Below are positions 15,227 through 23,486 of a DNA stretch of 49,713 nt, piece after piece; the stretch's first letter is position 1, and each line of letters begins with the position of its first letter. Source of the DNA: Oligoflexus sp. (GTDB lineage Bacteria > Bdellovibrionota_B > Oligoflexia > Oligoflexales > Oligoflexaceae); contig NZ_DASTAT010000104.1 in assembly GCF_035712445.1 (NCBI RefSeq), forward strand, positions 1 to 49,713. Direction: 5' to 3'. The translations under genes and the position numbers were made by a program. The notes below the pieces were generated by a model, which saw only the letters and a program-made list of their open reading frames with translations, was not told the DNA's origin and ran no database searches.

Positions 15227-18200
15227 TCAGGGAAGTTTCTGCCACCAGCGACCCCATCCGGGCGCTGGTTCCACTTCATAAAGCTCCAAAGTCCCAGATC
15301 GACGACTTACCCATAGCAAGCCATCCTCGAAGTACACATAGCGGCGATAACCGTTGATAAAGGTATTGGTTTCGAAGGTCAGACCTGACCCTTTTGAATT
15401 CCACTTCGGAGTTTGATAAAGGTCCCAGCCGTCCGCGCGCTTCACCAGCACTCCAAAATAACGACCAAGGCAGTAGAGTTCACCCTTGCGATTGAAACCG
15501 AGCCGCGCGCAGTGAATCGCACCGTCGCCGGGCAGGATTTCGGTTTCCCACTTATTATTCCGATAAACGCCGATCACGCCCCGCTGCTCCTGGTCCACGC
15601 CAGTGACCCAGAGTTCGCCAGCATGCCCGGTCGCATCATAGATTTTCGGCAAGGTCTGATCGGGGCCGGTCAGAGTTCGCAGTCCAGTGATCTCGTTCCA
15701 GGCATAAAGATCGTAAAGCGCCGAGGTCCCATCCTCGACCGTGCGGTTATCACGCCAGACCATATCTCCATTGGGAAGCGGAATGAATTCTTCGGCACAG
15801 GCAAGGCCATCGGCATCATCCACCTGCAGTCGGCAGGGCTGAACCCGCACTGGTTTTTGATCTTGAATGAAGAAATTGCCACCGGGTTTGGTGAAGTCAC
15901 CCGTATCGACCATGGAAAACCAAAGCCGACCCTTGGCATCACGCTGGGCGGCCCGGAGCTGGGCATTGGCTCCCCGGAGTTTCATGGCGTCAAAGGCGAG
16001 ATCCTTTTGATAGCCTGTCTCCGTGATATCCACCTTCCGCATCCAATCGGACGATTCCCACTGCGAGACACCGATGAGGCTGGTGAGACGCCCTTGATCG
16101 AAGAGAACTGAGGTCACGGTATTGAAGGGCAGTCCGTTGGTTTCATCACGCCGCTCCAAAGCTTTTTCGGACAGACGGGTGAGTCCGGCCCAGACCATGC
16201 CCAGATGCAGGACGCCTTGTTCCATGCGGAAAAGGTGAGTGGTCCCGCCTCCCCATTGCCTTGGCATATAAAACTGATTCGGCTTGATCAGTGTGCGGGT
16301 CAGAACTCCGCCTTTGACACTCAAAAGCGCGTCGCCTTCATCAAAAAATACTGTCGGATCCCAGCCCTCATAATTTTCGCCGAAGTTATTCGGAGCCGGA
16401 CCGTTGATGATCTTGCTGTTGAACTTATTGAAGACTATGGTTTCTCGCGAAGCCATATCCGGGATGAAGGTAAGATCGCCAGCGCGCAGAATCACATAGC
16501 TGCCGTCGTCGAACTGATAGGCCCCGGCTGTCAGGCCCGCTTTGGGATGCAGACGCTGATGCGCGATATCCAGATGACGCCAGACGCCGTTTTCCAGCAC
16601 ATCCATTTGATTTTTGCCCGTGGTCCAGACGCGATCCTTCTGATCCCGAAAAAGCGTGCGGCGGCGCAGCACCAGGGCCGGACCCTGATATTCGGGAAAG
16701 GCGGTCAGCTCGCAGCGCTTCGTTTTGATGTCGAAGGTATAGTAACGATCCTGCGACAGCAGCGTGAGCTGGCTATCGAACTGAACCAGTATCTTCGGCT
16801 CTTCCCTTTCGCTCGCATTGCCCCAGACCGGACAGGCGAAGGTTTGACGTTGACCATCGGAACCGATGCGAATCAGAGCCTCATCCGCCGTTTGCCCCGC
16901 AATCCAGAGAGCCCCGGAATCCAGGCGATCGACGATGGCTGCGGCTTCGGTCATATCCAGGCCTTCCGTTCCGGTCGGCTGCAGCCAGCGATTGGTGGCA
17001 GGAAGCCATTCCCATAGGGCCAGACGATTGCGCTGCGGCAGCGGCTGAAACAGCATAAAATAACGGCCATCGGAATAACGGAGCTTCATCGGCTCCCAGC
17101 CGGCAGGATAGTCGATCGAAGTCCACTTGCCAAAGCTGCCACTCAGGATTTCCCTGGGTTGACTGTCATCATCTGCGGTCTTGCGAATCAGCCAGTACTG
17201 GCCCGGGCTGGTCATGGTCATGTCTTCGATGCCCGTGAGCATCTGACCCTTCCACTGATCGGCTGTGAACTGCGGATAAAGGTCTGGATCCACCATCACC
17301 ATCGCTGAATCGGTGGCTGTCTTTTTACCTTTGTCAGCTGTTCGCACCTCCAGAATGATTTCCCGACTCGCGGGGAATTTCTTCCAAAGCGTCTCATCCA
17401 TTCGAAAGGCGATATCGGGACTGCAGGGCGTCCAGTCTTCGAAGCGCTGGTCCTGGCAACGTGCGCTATCACAGATGGCGAAACTTCCGGCGATGACGGT
17501 CACCGCATCCATCTGCATCCGCACCCGGCACTGCAGGTTGCCCGCAAGGGTCGCGGCGGAACTGATATCATCTTTCAGTTCCACGCGGGCTTCATAATAA
17601 GCAAAGGGCAAACGGTCCACATGGCCCAGACGGTTTCTTTGTTTCCGCGTCCAGCGGATCGTGATCTCGGGTGGACTGCGATCCAAAACCAAAGGCAGCG
17701 GCGCGCGTTCCAGTCGATTGCCGTAGGCGTCTTCCGCCACAAGATAAAGGCGGAAACGGCCGCCGGTGGCAGGGAGCTGCCAGTCCTTCAACGGACGAAA
17801 GTCTTCAGGTTTCTGACAGTCGCGGTCCTGGGCCGCGAGGCAGTAGCTGGCATTCACGCCGACGTCGACCTGAACGGGCAGGCTCTCATCACCATTCATC
17901 GAGATGAGTCCCTCACTGTCAAGACTTACATCCAAACGAGGCGTGCCCGTGAACATCGACATCCGGCAGCCGGGTGCGAGCGGATTTTTTTCGCCGAAAG
18001 GATTCGTCAGCACCGGGGTGACCAGGTATTCCCCGTTTTCCCATTCGGCTGTGTAAGTGGATTGCGGCGTCAGTCCACGAGCAGGCTCGACCAGGGTATC
18101 GGTGCGGCTCCATTCCCGGTCCAGGGCCTGAATGCTCACGGCGAGGCGCTGGCCTTTGAGTTGGAAAAGATCGGTGATGGTCATCGGAATATTCGCGCCG

Positions 18201-18592
18201 CGACGCAGGCGGCGGCCTTCAGTTGGGCAGTCCCACTGAAAACCCGGAGCTGTCCAGGTGACGAGCCGCAGATCCTCGGTCAAGGCCAGGCGGGCGGAAA
18301 CCACACGAAAGCTCCGTTCCCTGCCATCGACCAACACATACTCATCACCCTCGGGGACATCGAGGCAGGCGTATGCCGTCAGCCCCTCGTCGCGTTCTTG
18401 GCCATTCAGCGTGCGAAGGCTCAGCTGCTTCCGATCGTCTGCGGTATAGCGTTCCCCATTTTTTTTGAAAAGCGGGGCCGGCATGCCGTGAACGCTGGGT
18501 CCGCAGAGACGCCGATTCGTATCGATGCGGTCCTGAAGGGAACCCGAACAGCTCAGAACAAAGGGCAGAAGGCACAGGAGATATTTCATCAT
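15227..18592 (-). CDS. Giant lipoprotein P1 of the propeller/three-cysteine family, coupled to caspase
   Basis: The 1121-residue product has a lipoprotein signal peptide (lipobox FVLSC, Cys15). A cysteine-containing N-terminal region follows, then an Ig-like stretch around YLVAEDAYGN. The signature CDSARC-x(10)-PC comes next (Cys374, Cys379, Cys390). About 650 C-terminal residues carry recurrent G-x-[LV]-W strands (GALWIAG, DRVWTTG, GRLWFSM, GELWVTG, GLLWVS), as in regulator-type beta-propellers. It is paralogous to the genes at 23487-26876 and 47298 onward. The ATG overlaps the caspase gene stop as ATGA, so translation is coupled and the two products probably act together at the cell surface. 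Start chosen at that overlap. Function unknown; a ligand sensor or scaffold for the protease is my inference. Confidence 0.85.
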   Translation of the reverse strand: MMKYLLCLLPFVLSCSGSLQDRIDTNRRLCGPSVHGMPAPLFKKNGERYTADDRKQLSLRTLNGQERDEGLTAYACLDVPEGDEYVLVDGRERSFRVVSARLALTEDLRLVTWTAPGFQWDCPTEGRRLRRGANIPMTITDLFQLKGQRLAVSIQALDREWSRTDTLVEPARGLTPQSTYTAEWENGEYLVTPVLTNPFGEKNPLAPGCRMSMFTGTPRLDVSLDSEGLISMNGDESLPVQVDVGVNASYCLAAQDRDCQKPEDFRPLKDWQLPATGGRFRLYLVAEDAYGNRLERAPLPLVLDRSPPEITIRWTRKQRNRLGHVDRLPFAYYEARVELKDDISSAATLAGNLQCRVRMQMDAVTVIAGSFAICDSARCQDQRFEDWTPCSPDIAFRMDETLWKKFPASREIILEVRTADKGKKTATDSAMVMVDPDLYPQFTADQWKGQMLTGIEDMTMTSPGQYWLIRKTADDDSQPREILSGSFGKWTSIDYPAGWEPMKLRYSDGRYFMLFQPLPQRNRLALWEWLPATNRWLQPTGTEGLDMTEAAAIVDRLDSGALWIAGQTADEALIRIGSDGQRQTFACPVWGNASEREEPKILVQFDSQLTLLSQDRYYTFDIKTKRCELTAFPEYQGPALVLRRRTLFRDQKDRVWTTGKNQMDVLENGVWRHLDIAHQRLHPKAGLTAGAYQFDDGSYVILRAGDLTFIPDMASRETIVFNKFNSKIINGPAPNNFGENYEGWDPTVFFDEGDALLSVKGGVLTRTLIKPNQFYMPRQWGGGTTHLFRMEQGVLHLGMVWAGLTRLSEKALERRDETNGLPFNTVTSVLFDQGRLTSLIGVSQWESSDWMRKVDITETGYQKDLAFDAMKLRGANAQLRAAQRDAKGRLWFSMVDTGDFTKPGGNFFIQDQKPVRVQPCRLQVDDADGLACAEEFIPLPNGDMVWRDNRTVEDGTSALYDLYAWNEITGLRTLTGPDQTLPKIYDATGHAGELWVTGVDQEQRGVIGVYRNNKWETEILPGDGAIHCARLGFNRKGELYCLGRYFGVLVKRADGWDLYQTPKWNSKGSGLTFETNTFINGYRRYVYFEDGLLWVSRRSGTLELYEVEPAPGWGRWWQKLP

Positions 18593-20226
18593 GGGAACGT
18601 CCAGGCGATCAGGGTTGATACTTTGGTCCAACGCCATACGCGGGGATAGCCCGGGTCGTCCGGTCCTGGCATCCCTTCGGTATCCAGCCTGAGTCCGAAT
18701 CTCAGATTCCGCTCGACATCATCCCAGCCTGCTTCGGCGCTGAAGCCAAAAAGAGGACGCGTGAGGGTCTGATTTTTTTGCAGGGACGCGGCGTCGTCCA
18801 GCTGACGCTCCAGATAAAGAAGGCCGAGGCCGGCCCCGGCGCTAAGGTACCAATCCGGATCGCGTTTGCTTCCAGACCGGCGGAAATCCGCTCCGGTCCA
18901 GGTCTGGGCAAGATGGGCGGTCACTTCCGTCCAGCTTAGATTTTGCGGGACGGGAAGGCCTTCGGAATCGACCTGATCTTTTTTCTGCGCACGGAAAAGA
19001 GTCAGCTCACCGTGCCACGGCCCCAGCACCTGATCATGCCACCAGCTGAGCTGAAGTCCGGGCAGAGGGTCCGGGCCCAGTTTGTCGCGAAGATCCGCCT
19101 GCAGCAGCCAGAGCTGAGCGGGACCGATGCGAACGGCCTGCTCGGGTTTATATTCAAGAAAGCGCGCGAGGGAATATTCGCGGCCCTCTTCCAGCGTGAT
19201 GTCCTTGACCATCAGCAGCTTATCCTTCTGATCCCGGATCGAAAGACGATAGGAACCGGCGGGAATCGAAGCGCCGCCCTTTTTCAGATCGGCCAGTTCC
19301 TTTCCGTTCAATTCCACTTTCAGTTTACGCATCATCTGCTCGTAAGCAAAAAGCAGGGGATTGCCCTTCTTTTTTTCCCCGCGCACGATCACGGGGTCGC
19401 TGCCCACGATCTCGATGCGGGCTGTGGGATGCTGACGACCCTCGCTTTCTTCGATGACCCTGCGGCTCGCATGATTGTGCGCTTCGGTAATGGAGATGGC
19501 TCCATCCTGATTCATATCGTACTGAAAGCCTTCGATCAGATAATGAGTGTAAAGGCTAGCCTGATGCCGCGCGGACTCGATCGCTTCCTCGCCCCAGGCG
19601 CTGGCGGCCAGGATGATGGAACCTTCCACCGCGTTCCCCAGGTTCGCGTCCTCGATCGCCCCTTTTTGTCGGGCGAGAAGGTCGAGAATTTTCTGGTTGA
19701 GTTTGGACTTGCCGCTGCCCGAGTAGCAGGTGTCCAGGATCAGAACCTTGCGGCGGGATTTTAGTTTCTGGAAGGTCTCGAAGAGCTGGGTGTGCGTGAC
19801 GCCCGAGAGAGCCGGCGCTTCAGAGTCGGTGTCCGCGGTCACGATCACTTTTTCCAGAGTCGTGCGACCGTCCTGAATATTCTTGCCGATAGTCCCATGC
19901 GCCGAGACATAAATCAAAACGGTGTCGTCTTCGGAGAAGTTTTCCTTGTCCAGTTGCGTCAGGGCCTTCATCACATCATCACGCGTGACCCAAAGGTCCT
20001 TCTGAGTCCGGGAACTCAAAACCACACCACCATCAAAGGTGGAATCCAGCGCCCTGGCAAAGTCCTGCGCGTCCTTGCCTGCATACTTCAGCTGGCCCCA
20101 GTAGGAGTCTTTGTACTGATCAATGCCGATCGCAAGATAAAGCTGGCGGGCTGCGTGCAGCGGCTCGTGCTTTGCGAGCAAGAGGATGAGAATCAGGGCT
20201 TTGAACAGGGTGGGGCGCATGTTCAT
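18589..20226 (-). CDS. Secreted caspase-like (C14) protease with EF-hand-like loop and beta-rich C-terminus
   Basis: The 545-residue product has a signal peptide (about 1-25) and then a caspase/metacaspase-type peptidase domain beginning RQLYLAIGIDQYKD. The catalytic dyad is visible as His110 in VSAHG and Cys167 in LILDTCYSG. Near residue 237 DMNQDGAISITEA has the DxNxDGxIxxxE pattern of a calcium loop. Residues of about 275-350 resemble a PEGA-type surface domain. The last about 190 residues alternate polar and aromatic strands and end in an aromatic-proline pair, like a small outer-membrane barrel or beta-sandwich. It is third in an operon after an ECF sigma factor and anti-sigma-like gene, and overlaps the P1 gene by 4 bases. 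No strong ribosome binding site sits at the ATG; an AAGGAGG lies about 20 bases upstream. Confidence 0.88.
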   Translation of the reverse strand: MNMRPTLFKALILILLLAKHEPLHAARQLYLAIGIDQYKDSYWGQLKYAGKDAQDFARALDSTFDGGVVLSSRTQKDLWVTRDDVMKALTQLDKENFSEDDTVLIYVSAHGTIGKNIQDGRTTLEKVIVTADTDSEAPALSGVTHTQLFETFQKLKSRRKVLILDTCYSGSGKSKLNQKILDLLARQKGAIEDANLGNAVEGSIILAASAWGEEAIESARHQASLYTHYLIEGFQYDMNQDGAISITEAHNHASRRVIEESEGRQHPTARIEIVGSDPVIVRGEKKKGNPLLFAYEQMMRKLKVELNGKELADLKKGGASIPAGSYRLSIRDQKDKLLMVKDITLEEGREYSLARFLEYKPEQAVRIGPAQLWLLQADLRDKLGPDPLPGLQLSWWHDQVLGPWHGELTLFRAQKKDQVDSEGLPVPQNLSWTEVTAHLAQTWTGADFRRSGSKRDPDWYLSAGAGLGLLYLERQLDDAASLQKNQTLTRPLFGFSAEAGWDDVERNLRFGLRLDTEGMPGPDDPGYPRVWRWTKVSTLIAWTFP

Positions 20227-20299
20227 CTCATAGAGGTTTATGCAGCCTCCTTATAAACACCATGCGCGGCAAGGTCCAGACTAAATTGGAAGATCGACC

Positions 20300-20893
20300 T
20301 TACTCAGAAGGGTCCGGGAAGGTCAGACAGGGGACGTCTGTGGGTAATTGCTTTAATTCCCTGATAATATTTAGTTTTTTGGTGATATCTGTGATGTCTT
20401 CGCCTCCTATTGCGCAGGCTCGGCTGGTATTGACCTCGCTTTTCGGGATCGTCCAGCTGCCGCTGGGTCCATTGCGGAGCCAAAGGACATCATGGGGTTC
20501 CTTGCTGTCCACAAGGGCCAGAAATTCCGCGTCCGAGCCCTTATAGCTGATGATATAGTCGTCCTTATCCATGGTCAGGGAAAGCTCGACCCCCGCCTTG
20601 GGGGCGCCTTGCTGTCCGCTTTTGAATTGATCCGCGTCTTTTTCCTGAAGGAACGGCAGAAGAAGTCCAAGCGCGAGCGCCGCGGCGACAGCCCAAGGCC
20701 AGAGCTTGCGTCCCGCCTTGCGTGCCTCCGCTCCTGTGCTCGCTTCCAGCCGTTGCCAAAGGCGCTTCTGCGCGATCTCGTCCGTGGGCGCGTCGGTTTC
20801 CGCGTCCCGCATTTCCGCTTCCAGCAACGCGACAAATTCCGCATCGCTTATTAAATCCTTGGGAAGGTCTTCGGGTTTTTTGTGATCAGTCAC
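20300..20893 (-). CDS. Single-pass membrane protein, probable anti-sigma factor
   Basis: The 197-residue product has an acidic N-terminal cytoplasmic part (about 1-62), one membrane segment (about 65-82, LWPWAVAAALALGLLLPFL) and a periplasmic part of about 110 residues with two cysteines (SRACAIG, DVPCLTF). This topology and its place 12 bases after an ECF sigma gene suggest an anti-sigma factor. The HxxxCxxC zinc motif of the ZAS type is absent, so sigma binding is inferred from context only. The following caspase gene starts 73 bases on, probably in the same transcript. Confidence 0.72.
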   Translation of the reverse strand: MTDHKKPEDLPKDLISDAEFVALLEAEMRDAETDAPTDEIAQKRLWQRLEASTGAEARKAGRKLWPWAVAAALALGLLLPFLQEKDADQFKSGQQGAPKAGVELSLTMDKDDYIISYKGSDAEFLALVDSKEPHDVLWLRNGPSGSWTIPKSEVNTSRACAIGGEDITDITKKLNIIRELKQLPTDVPCLTFPDPSE

Positions 20894-20905
20894 GGGTTTT
20901 TTGCC

Positions 20906-21418
20906 TCAAACATGGGGTTCCAGCTTCCGCTGCAGGCGTTGCCTGAATTTTTCCCGCATCCGCGCCACGCGCGCGGCTATGGTGCCCTGGGGTTCCTGAA
21001 GCCGTTCGGCGATTTCCTTCAGAGTCAAACCCTCGCGATAATAAAGGCAGAAGGATTCCCCTCCGGGTTCCTTGGCCAGTTCATCGAGCAGATGCCCGAC
21101 GACCTGCAGCTGAATCTCCCGTTCGGGATCGGATTCCCACATGGTGCCTGTCGGCTCGTGAACCTCGAAGGTATCCAGATCCGTCTTCTGCCGATTTTTT
21201 TTGCGAATGAAATCAATTCCGGCATTCCGAGCGGCCACGATCAGAAAGGCCTTTTCATGATTCTCGGGAATCTGATCCATGTGCCTGAAGAAATTCATGA
21301 ACACATCATGCTGAAGATCCTCGATGTCCTTATCACTCAGAGGGAACTTCTTTAAGACATGACGCGTGACCTTGAAATTATTTGTATAAATTTTTTGGAA
21401 ACGTTGATTTTTGGTCAT
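20906..21418 (-). CDS. ECF-type RNA polymerase sigma factor
   Basis: The 170-residue product has sigma region 2 in its first half (DIEDLQHDVFMNFFRH and AARNAGIDFIRKKNR) and region 4 helix-turn-helix in the second (YREGLTLKEIAERLQEPQGTIAARVARMREK), the two-domain layout of ECF sigma factors. It should direct polymerase to a small regulon, and the first candidate target is its own operon with the anti-sigma-like, caspase and P1 genes. The start is uncertain: the ATG at 21418 matches where homology should begin but has only a close-set AGG, and an in-frame ATG at 21463 would add 15 residues. I could not recognise an ECF-type GGAAC promoter upstream. Confidence 0.88.
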   Translation of the reverse strand: MTKNQRFQKIYTNNFKVTRHVLKKFPLSDKDIEDLQHDVFMNFFRHMDQIPENHEKAFLIVAARNAGIDFIRKKNRQKTDLDTFEVHEPTGTMWESDPEREIQLQVVGHLLDELAKEPGGESFCLYYREGLTLKEIAERLQEPQGTIAARVARMREKFRQRLQRKLEPHV

Positions 21419-21646
21419 GCCTGCAAAAACCCGTATTATGGGAGGTTTCCCGCGCGGAAGCATCGGCTAAGGCTCTATTCTTTCATGACTTGGGTTGAAA
21501 CTCCAACGGAAAGCAAACGCCGGCCCTTTGACAGCGCAAGTTTCAGAAAACTCAGGCTTGGAATCACCTGAGGGGACTGTGCTAAAGTCAGGGACCATTT
21601 CCATAAAAAGGCTGTGACAGCCGTACTGACACTGGGGGACACACAC

Positions 21647-22396
21647 TTGCGACCTTTTCGACTTTTGCTCACTCTCGTACTCTGTCGTTTTGCTTTTTCA
21701 CCGCAAGCTTACGCCGAAGCGCCGGTTGTTGACCGCAACTGGGAGGTGCTCAACACCGCGGAAGATGTCACCGTTTACCGGAGCCTCAAAGCGCAGGATA
21801 AGATCTTCACCTTCCGGGGCGTAGGTCTGGTCGAGGCCAGCATTCCCAACCTGATCGCGCTGATGTCCGATCCGCATAAGATGCCGGATTGGGTTTACAA
21901 CTGTGTGGAAGGGGAACTCGTCGAGCGGAATTTTAAAGAGACCGATCGCGCGGCCGATGCGTCTTCGTACTATCAGATCTTTTACGGCGTCACCTCGGTG
22001 CCCTGGCCCCTGACCCCGCGCGATTATGTGCTGAAGGCCCAGATCACCTATGAAAAGGAAGAGGGGCGGAAGCTGCCGAAGAATGTCACGATCGCGATGC
22101 GCAGCATTCAGCATCCGCAGAAGCCCGCGCTGCCCGGCAAGGTACGGATGCCCGTGATGGAATCCATGATCGTGATGACCCCCGAGGATGCCGAGGGGAA
22201 GAAGACCTGGGTTGATTTTTCAGTAACCACCAACCCAGGTGGTGTGATCCCGGCCTGGATCACGCGCATCGCGTCGCGGGACATTCCGCGCAAGACGCTC
22301 GTGAACCTTAGGAAGATGGCGGCCCGGCAGGATTATAATAAAGCTTTTGAAGAACTGGTCAGCTACCACTATCAGCAGCAGCTGATCCGGAATTAA
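21647..22396 (+). CDS. Secreted START-domain (SRPBCC) protein
   Basis: The product is about 249 residues with a signal peptide (hydrophobic LLLTLVLCRFAF, cleavage near AYAEA) and one START-type helix-grip domain covering the rest. The domain is supported by WEVLNTAEDVTVYRS, the MSDPHKMPDWVYNC segment, and VPWPLTPRDYVL, a typical START block. Such domains bind lipids or other hydrophobic ligands; here it would act in the periplasm. I prefer the TTG at 21647, after GGGGGA, since it gives a clean signal peptide; a GTG at 21614 in frame is the alternative. It is divergent from the ECF operon. Its stop shares TTAA with the stop of the convergent metzincin gene. Confidence 0.82.
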   Translation: MRPFRLLLTLVLCRFAFSPQAYAEAPVVDRNWEVLNTAEDVTVYRSLKAQDKIFTFRGVGLVEASIPNLIALMSDPHKMPDWVYNCVEGELVERNFKETDRAADASSYYQIFYGVTSVPWPLTPRDYVLKAQITYEKEEGRKLPKNVTIAMRSIQHPQKPALPGKVRMPVMESMIVMTPEDAEGKKTWVDFSVTTNPGGVIPAWITRIASRDIPRKTLVNLRKMAARQDYNKAFEELVSYHYQQQLIRN

Positions 22397-23379
22397 TCCA
22401 AGGAGCAGGTCGCGGCCAGGACCTGACAGCCGCTGTCATACTGCTGACAGCTGCTCATGGCCGAGGCCTCGGCGGCACCGCGATCGGTATTCCAGGCCCA
22501 GCCGTAGCCTTTTTTCTGGCCCACAGCAAAGGCCGCGCAGGCATTCTGAGCCCAGGCCATCACCTGGCAGTCGCCGGGCCTTTGTCCATACTGCTCGCAG
22601 TTGCCGAGCGCCGTATTCAACGCTGCTTCTTGATTCGTCCAATGCCAGCTGGTGCCATAGGCTCCTGAACTCCTTGACCAGGCGATGGCCGTGTAGGTGC
22701 TGCGCGTGTCGCCGCTGTGATAGACTTCGAGCAGAGTCGCCACATCGTTATAGGAAAGAGCAGGATAATGATTGGCCCGGACTTCGGCTTCATTGTTGCA
22801 ATAATTCATAATCGAGAGCGCATCGTAGCCACCGATATTGATGCCGGGTGAGTTGGTTTTCTGCTCACAGCTCGCGTCCTGCCGATCGGCTTCATGCTTC
22901 AATCCGAGCGCGTGACCGAACTCATGCAGCGCGTAGTTGCGAACGCAGTTGCCCACGTTGTCCTCGCGTTGACACAGCGCCCCCCATCCATTGCCGGCCG
23001 CGAGGAAATCAAAGGTCAGCTCAAGACCGCGCGAAAGATTATCCAGATTCCGGCCGAACGCATTCACCTTGGGCCATGTGTAGGCATAAACCCAGATCCG
23101 AATGTTGGCCCGGCTGACCTTGCTGCAGGGCGTCCAGCCGCTGAAGGTGAATCCCACCCTTTGATACTGGGAGCTCACCACATCACGGACCATATCCTGA
23201 TAGGTGCGCAGATCACGGTTGGAACTGCTGTCATCTTCCCAGCAGACCGTCAGATCTTTTTGGAGCCACTTGGAATCATAGCTATCGAAGTAACCGGAGG
23301 AACGGGAAGAGGTGGAAGGAGGCGATGACAGGCCGCAGCCGCCAAGAATCAAAAGCATCAAGCAGGTTAAAACACGCAT
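22393..23379 (-). CDS. Lipoprotein metzincin zinc protease with C-terminal DUF4189-like domain
   Basis: The 328-residue product has a lipobox signal (LILGGC), a matrixin/astacin-like protease domain with the zinc motif HEFGHALGLKH (HExxHxxGxxH), and a Met-turn candidate SIMNYC about 35 residues later. The C-terminal about 95 residues (AIAWSRSSGAYG, GNCEQYG, NACAAFAVGQ, GWAWN) match the DUF4189 pattern, a small disulfide-rich domain. It should be a surface- or periplasm-tethered protease. The ATG at 23379 follows GAGAGGA, while an upstream in-frame start lacks such a signal. It is downstream of giant lipoprotein P2 on the same strand, separated by a terminator, so it may be transcribed independently. 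Confidence 0.88.
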   Translation of the reverse strand: MRVLTCLMLLILGGCGLSSPPSTSSRSSGYFDSYDSKWLQKDLTVCWEDDSSSNRDLRTYQDMVRDVVSSQYQRVGFTFSGWTPCSKVSRANIRIWVYAYTWPKVNAFGRNLDNLSRGLELTFDFLAAGNGWGALCQREDNVGNCVRNYALHEFGHALGLKHEADRQDASCEQKTNSPGINIGGYDALSIMNYCNNEAEVRANHYPALSYNDVATLLEVYHSGDTRSTYTAIAWSRSSGAYGTSWHWTNQEAALNTALGNCEQYGQRPGDCQVMAWAQNACAAFAVGQKKGYGWAWNTDRGAAEASAMSSCQQYDSGCQVLAATCSLD

Positions 23380-23451
23380 GTTTGTCCTCTCATGGTAAGG
23401 GAAGTCCCAAGAGAAGACGCGATCCATGAAAATAGCTTGCGGGAAAATTGC

Positions 23452-23476
23452 GCCGCTTCAATTTTTATGAAGCGGC
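23452..23476 (-). terminator. Rho-independent terminator of giant lipoprotein P2
   Basis: GCCGCTTCA and TGAAGCGGC form a perfect 9-bp stem with a 7-base loop just past the P2 stop. The minus-strand sequence after it is GCAATTTTCCC, a short U-tract. Confidence 0.7.
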
Positions 23477-23486
23477 CTTTCTGGAA

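Noticed and set aside
20226..20252. AAGGAGG at 20246-20252 followed by a tiny ATG-AGA-TGA frame before the caspase gene
   Set aside because: A three-codon uORF could regulate the caspase gene, but one such element is easily due to chance and nothing else supports it.
21528..21556. TTGACA at 21528-21533 as a promoter of the START gene
   Set aside because: No recognisable -10 box lies at 16-18 bases; the match to -35 alone is not enough.
22393..22396. Shared TTAA of two convergent stop codons as a regulatory feature
   Set aside because: It is simply compact gene packing; no hairpin or other signal surrounds it.
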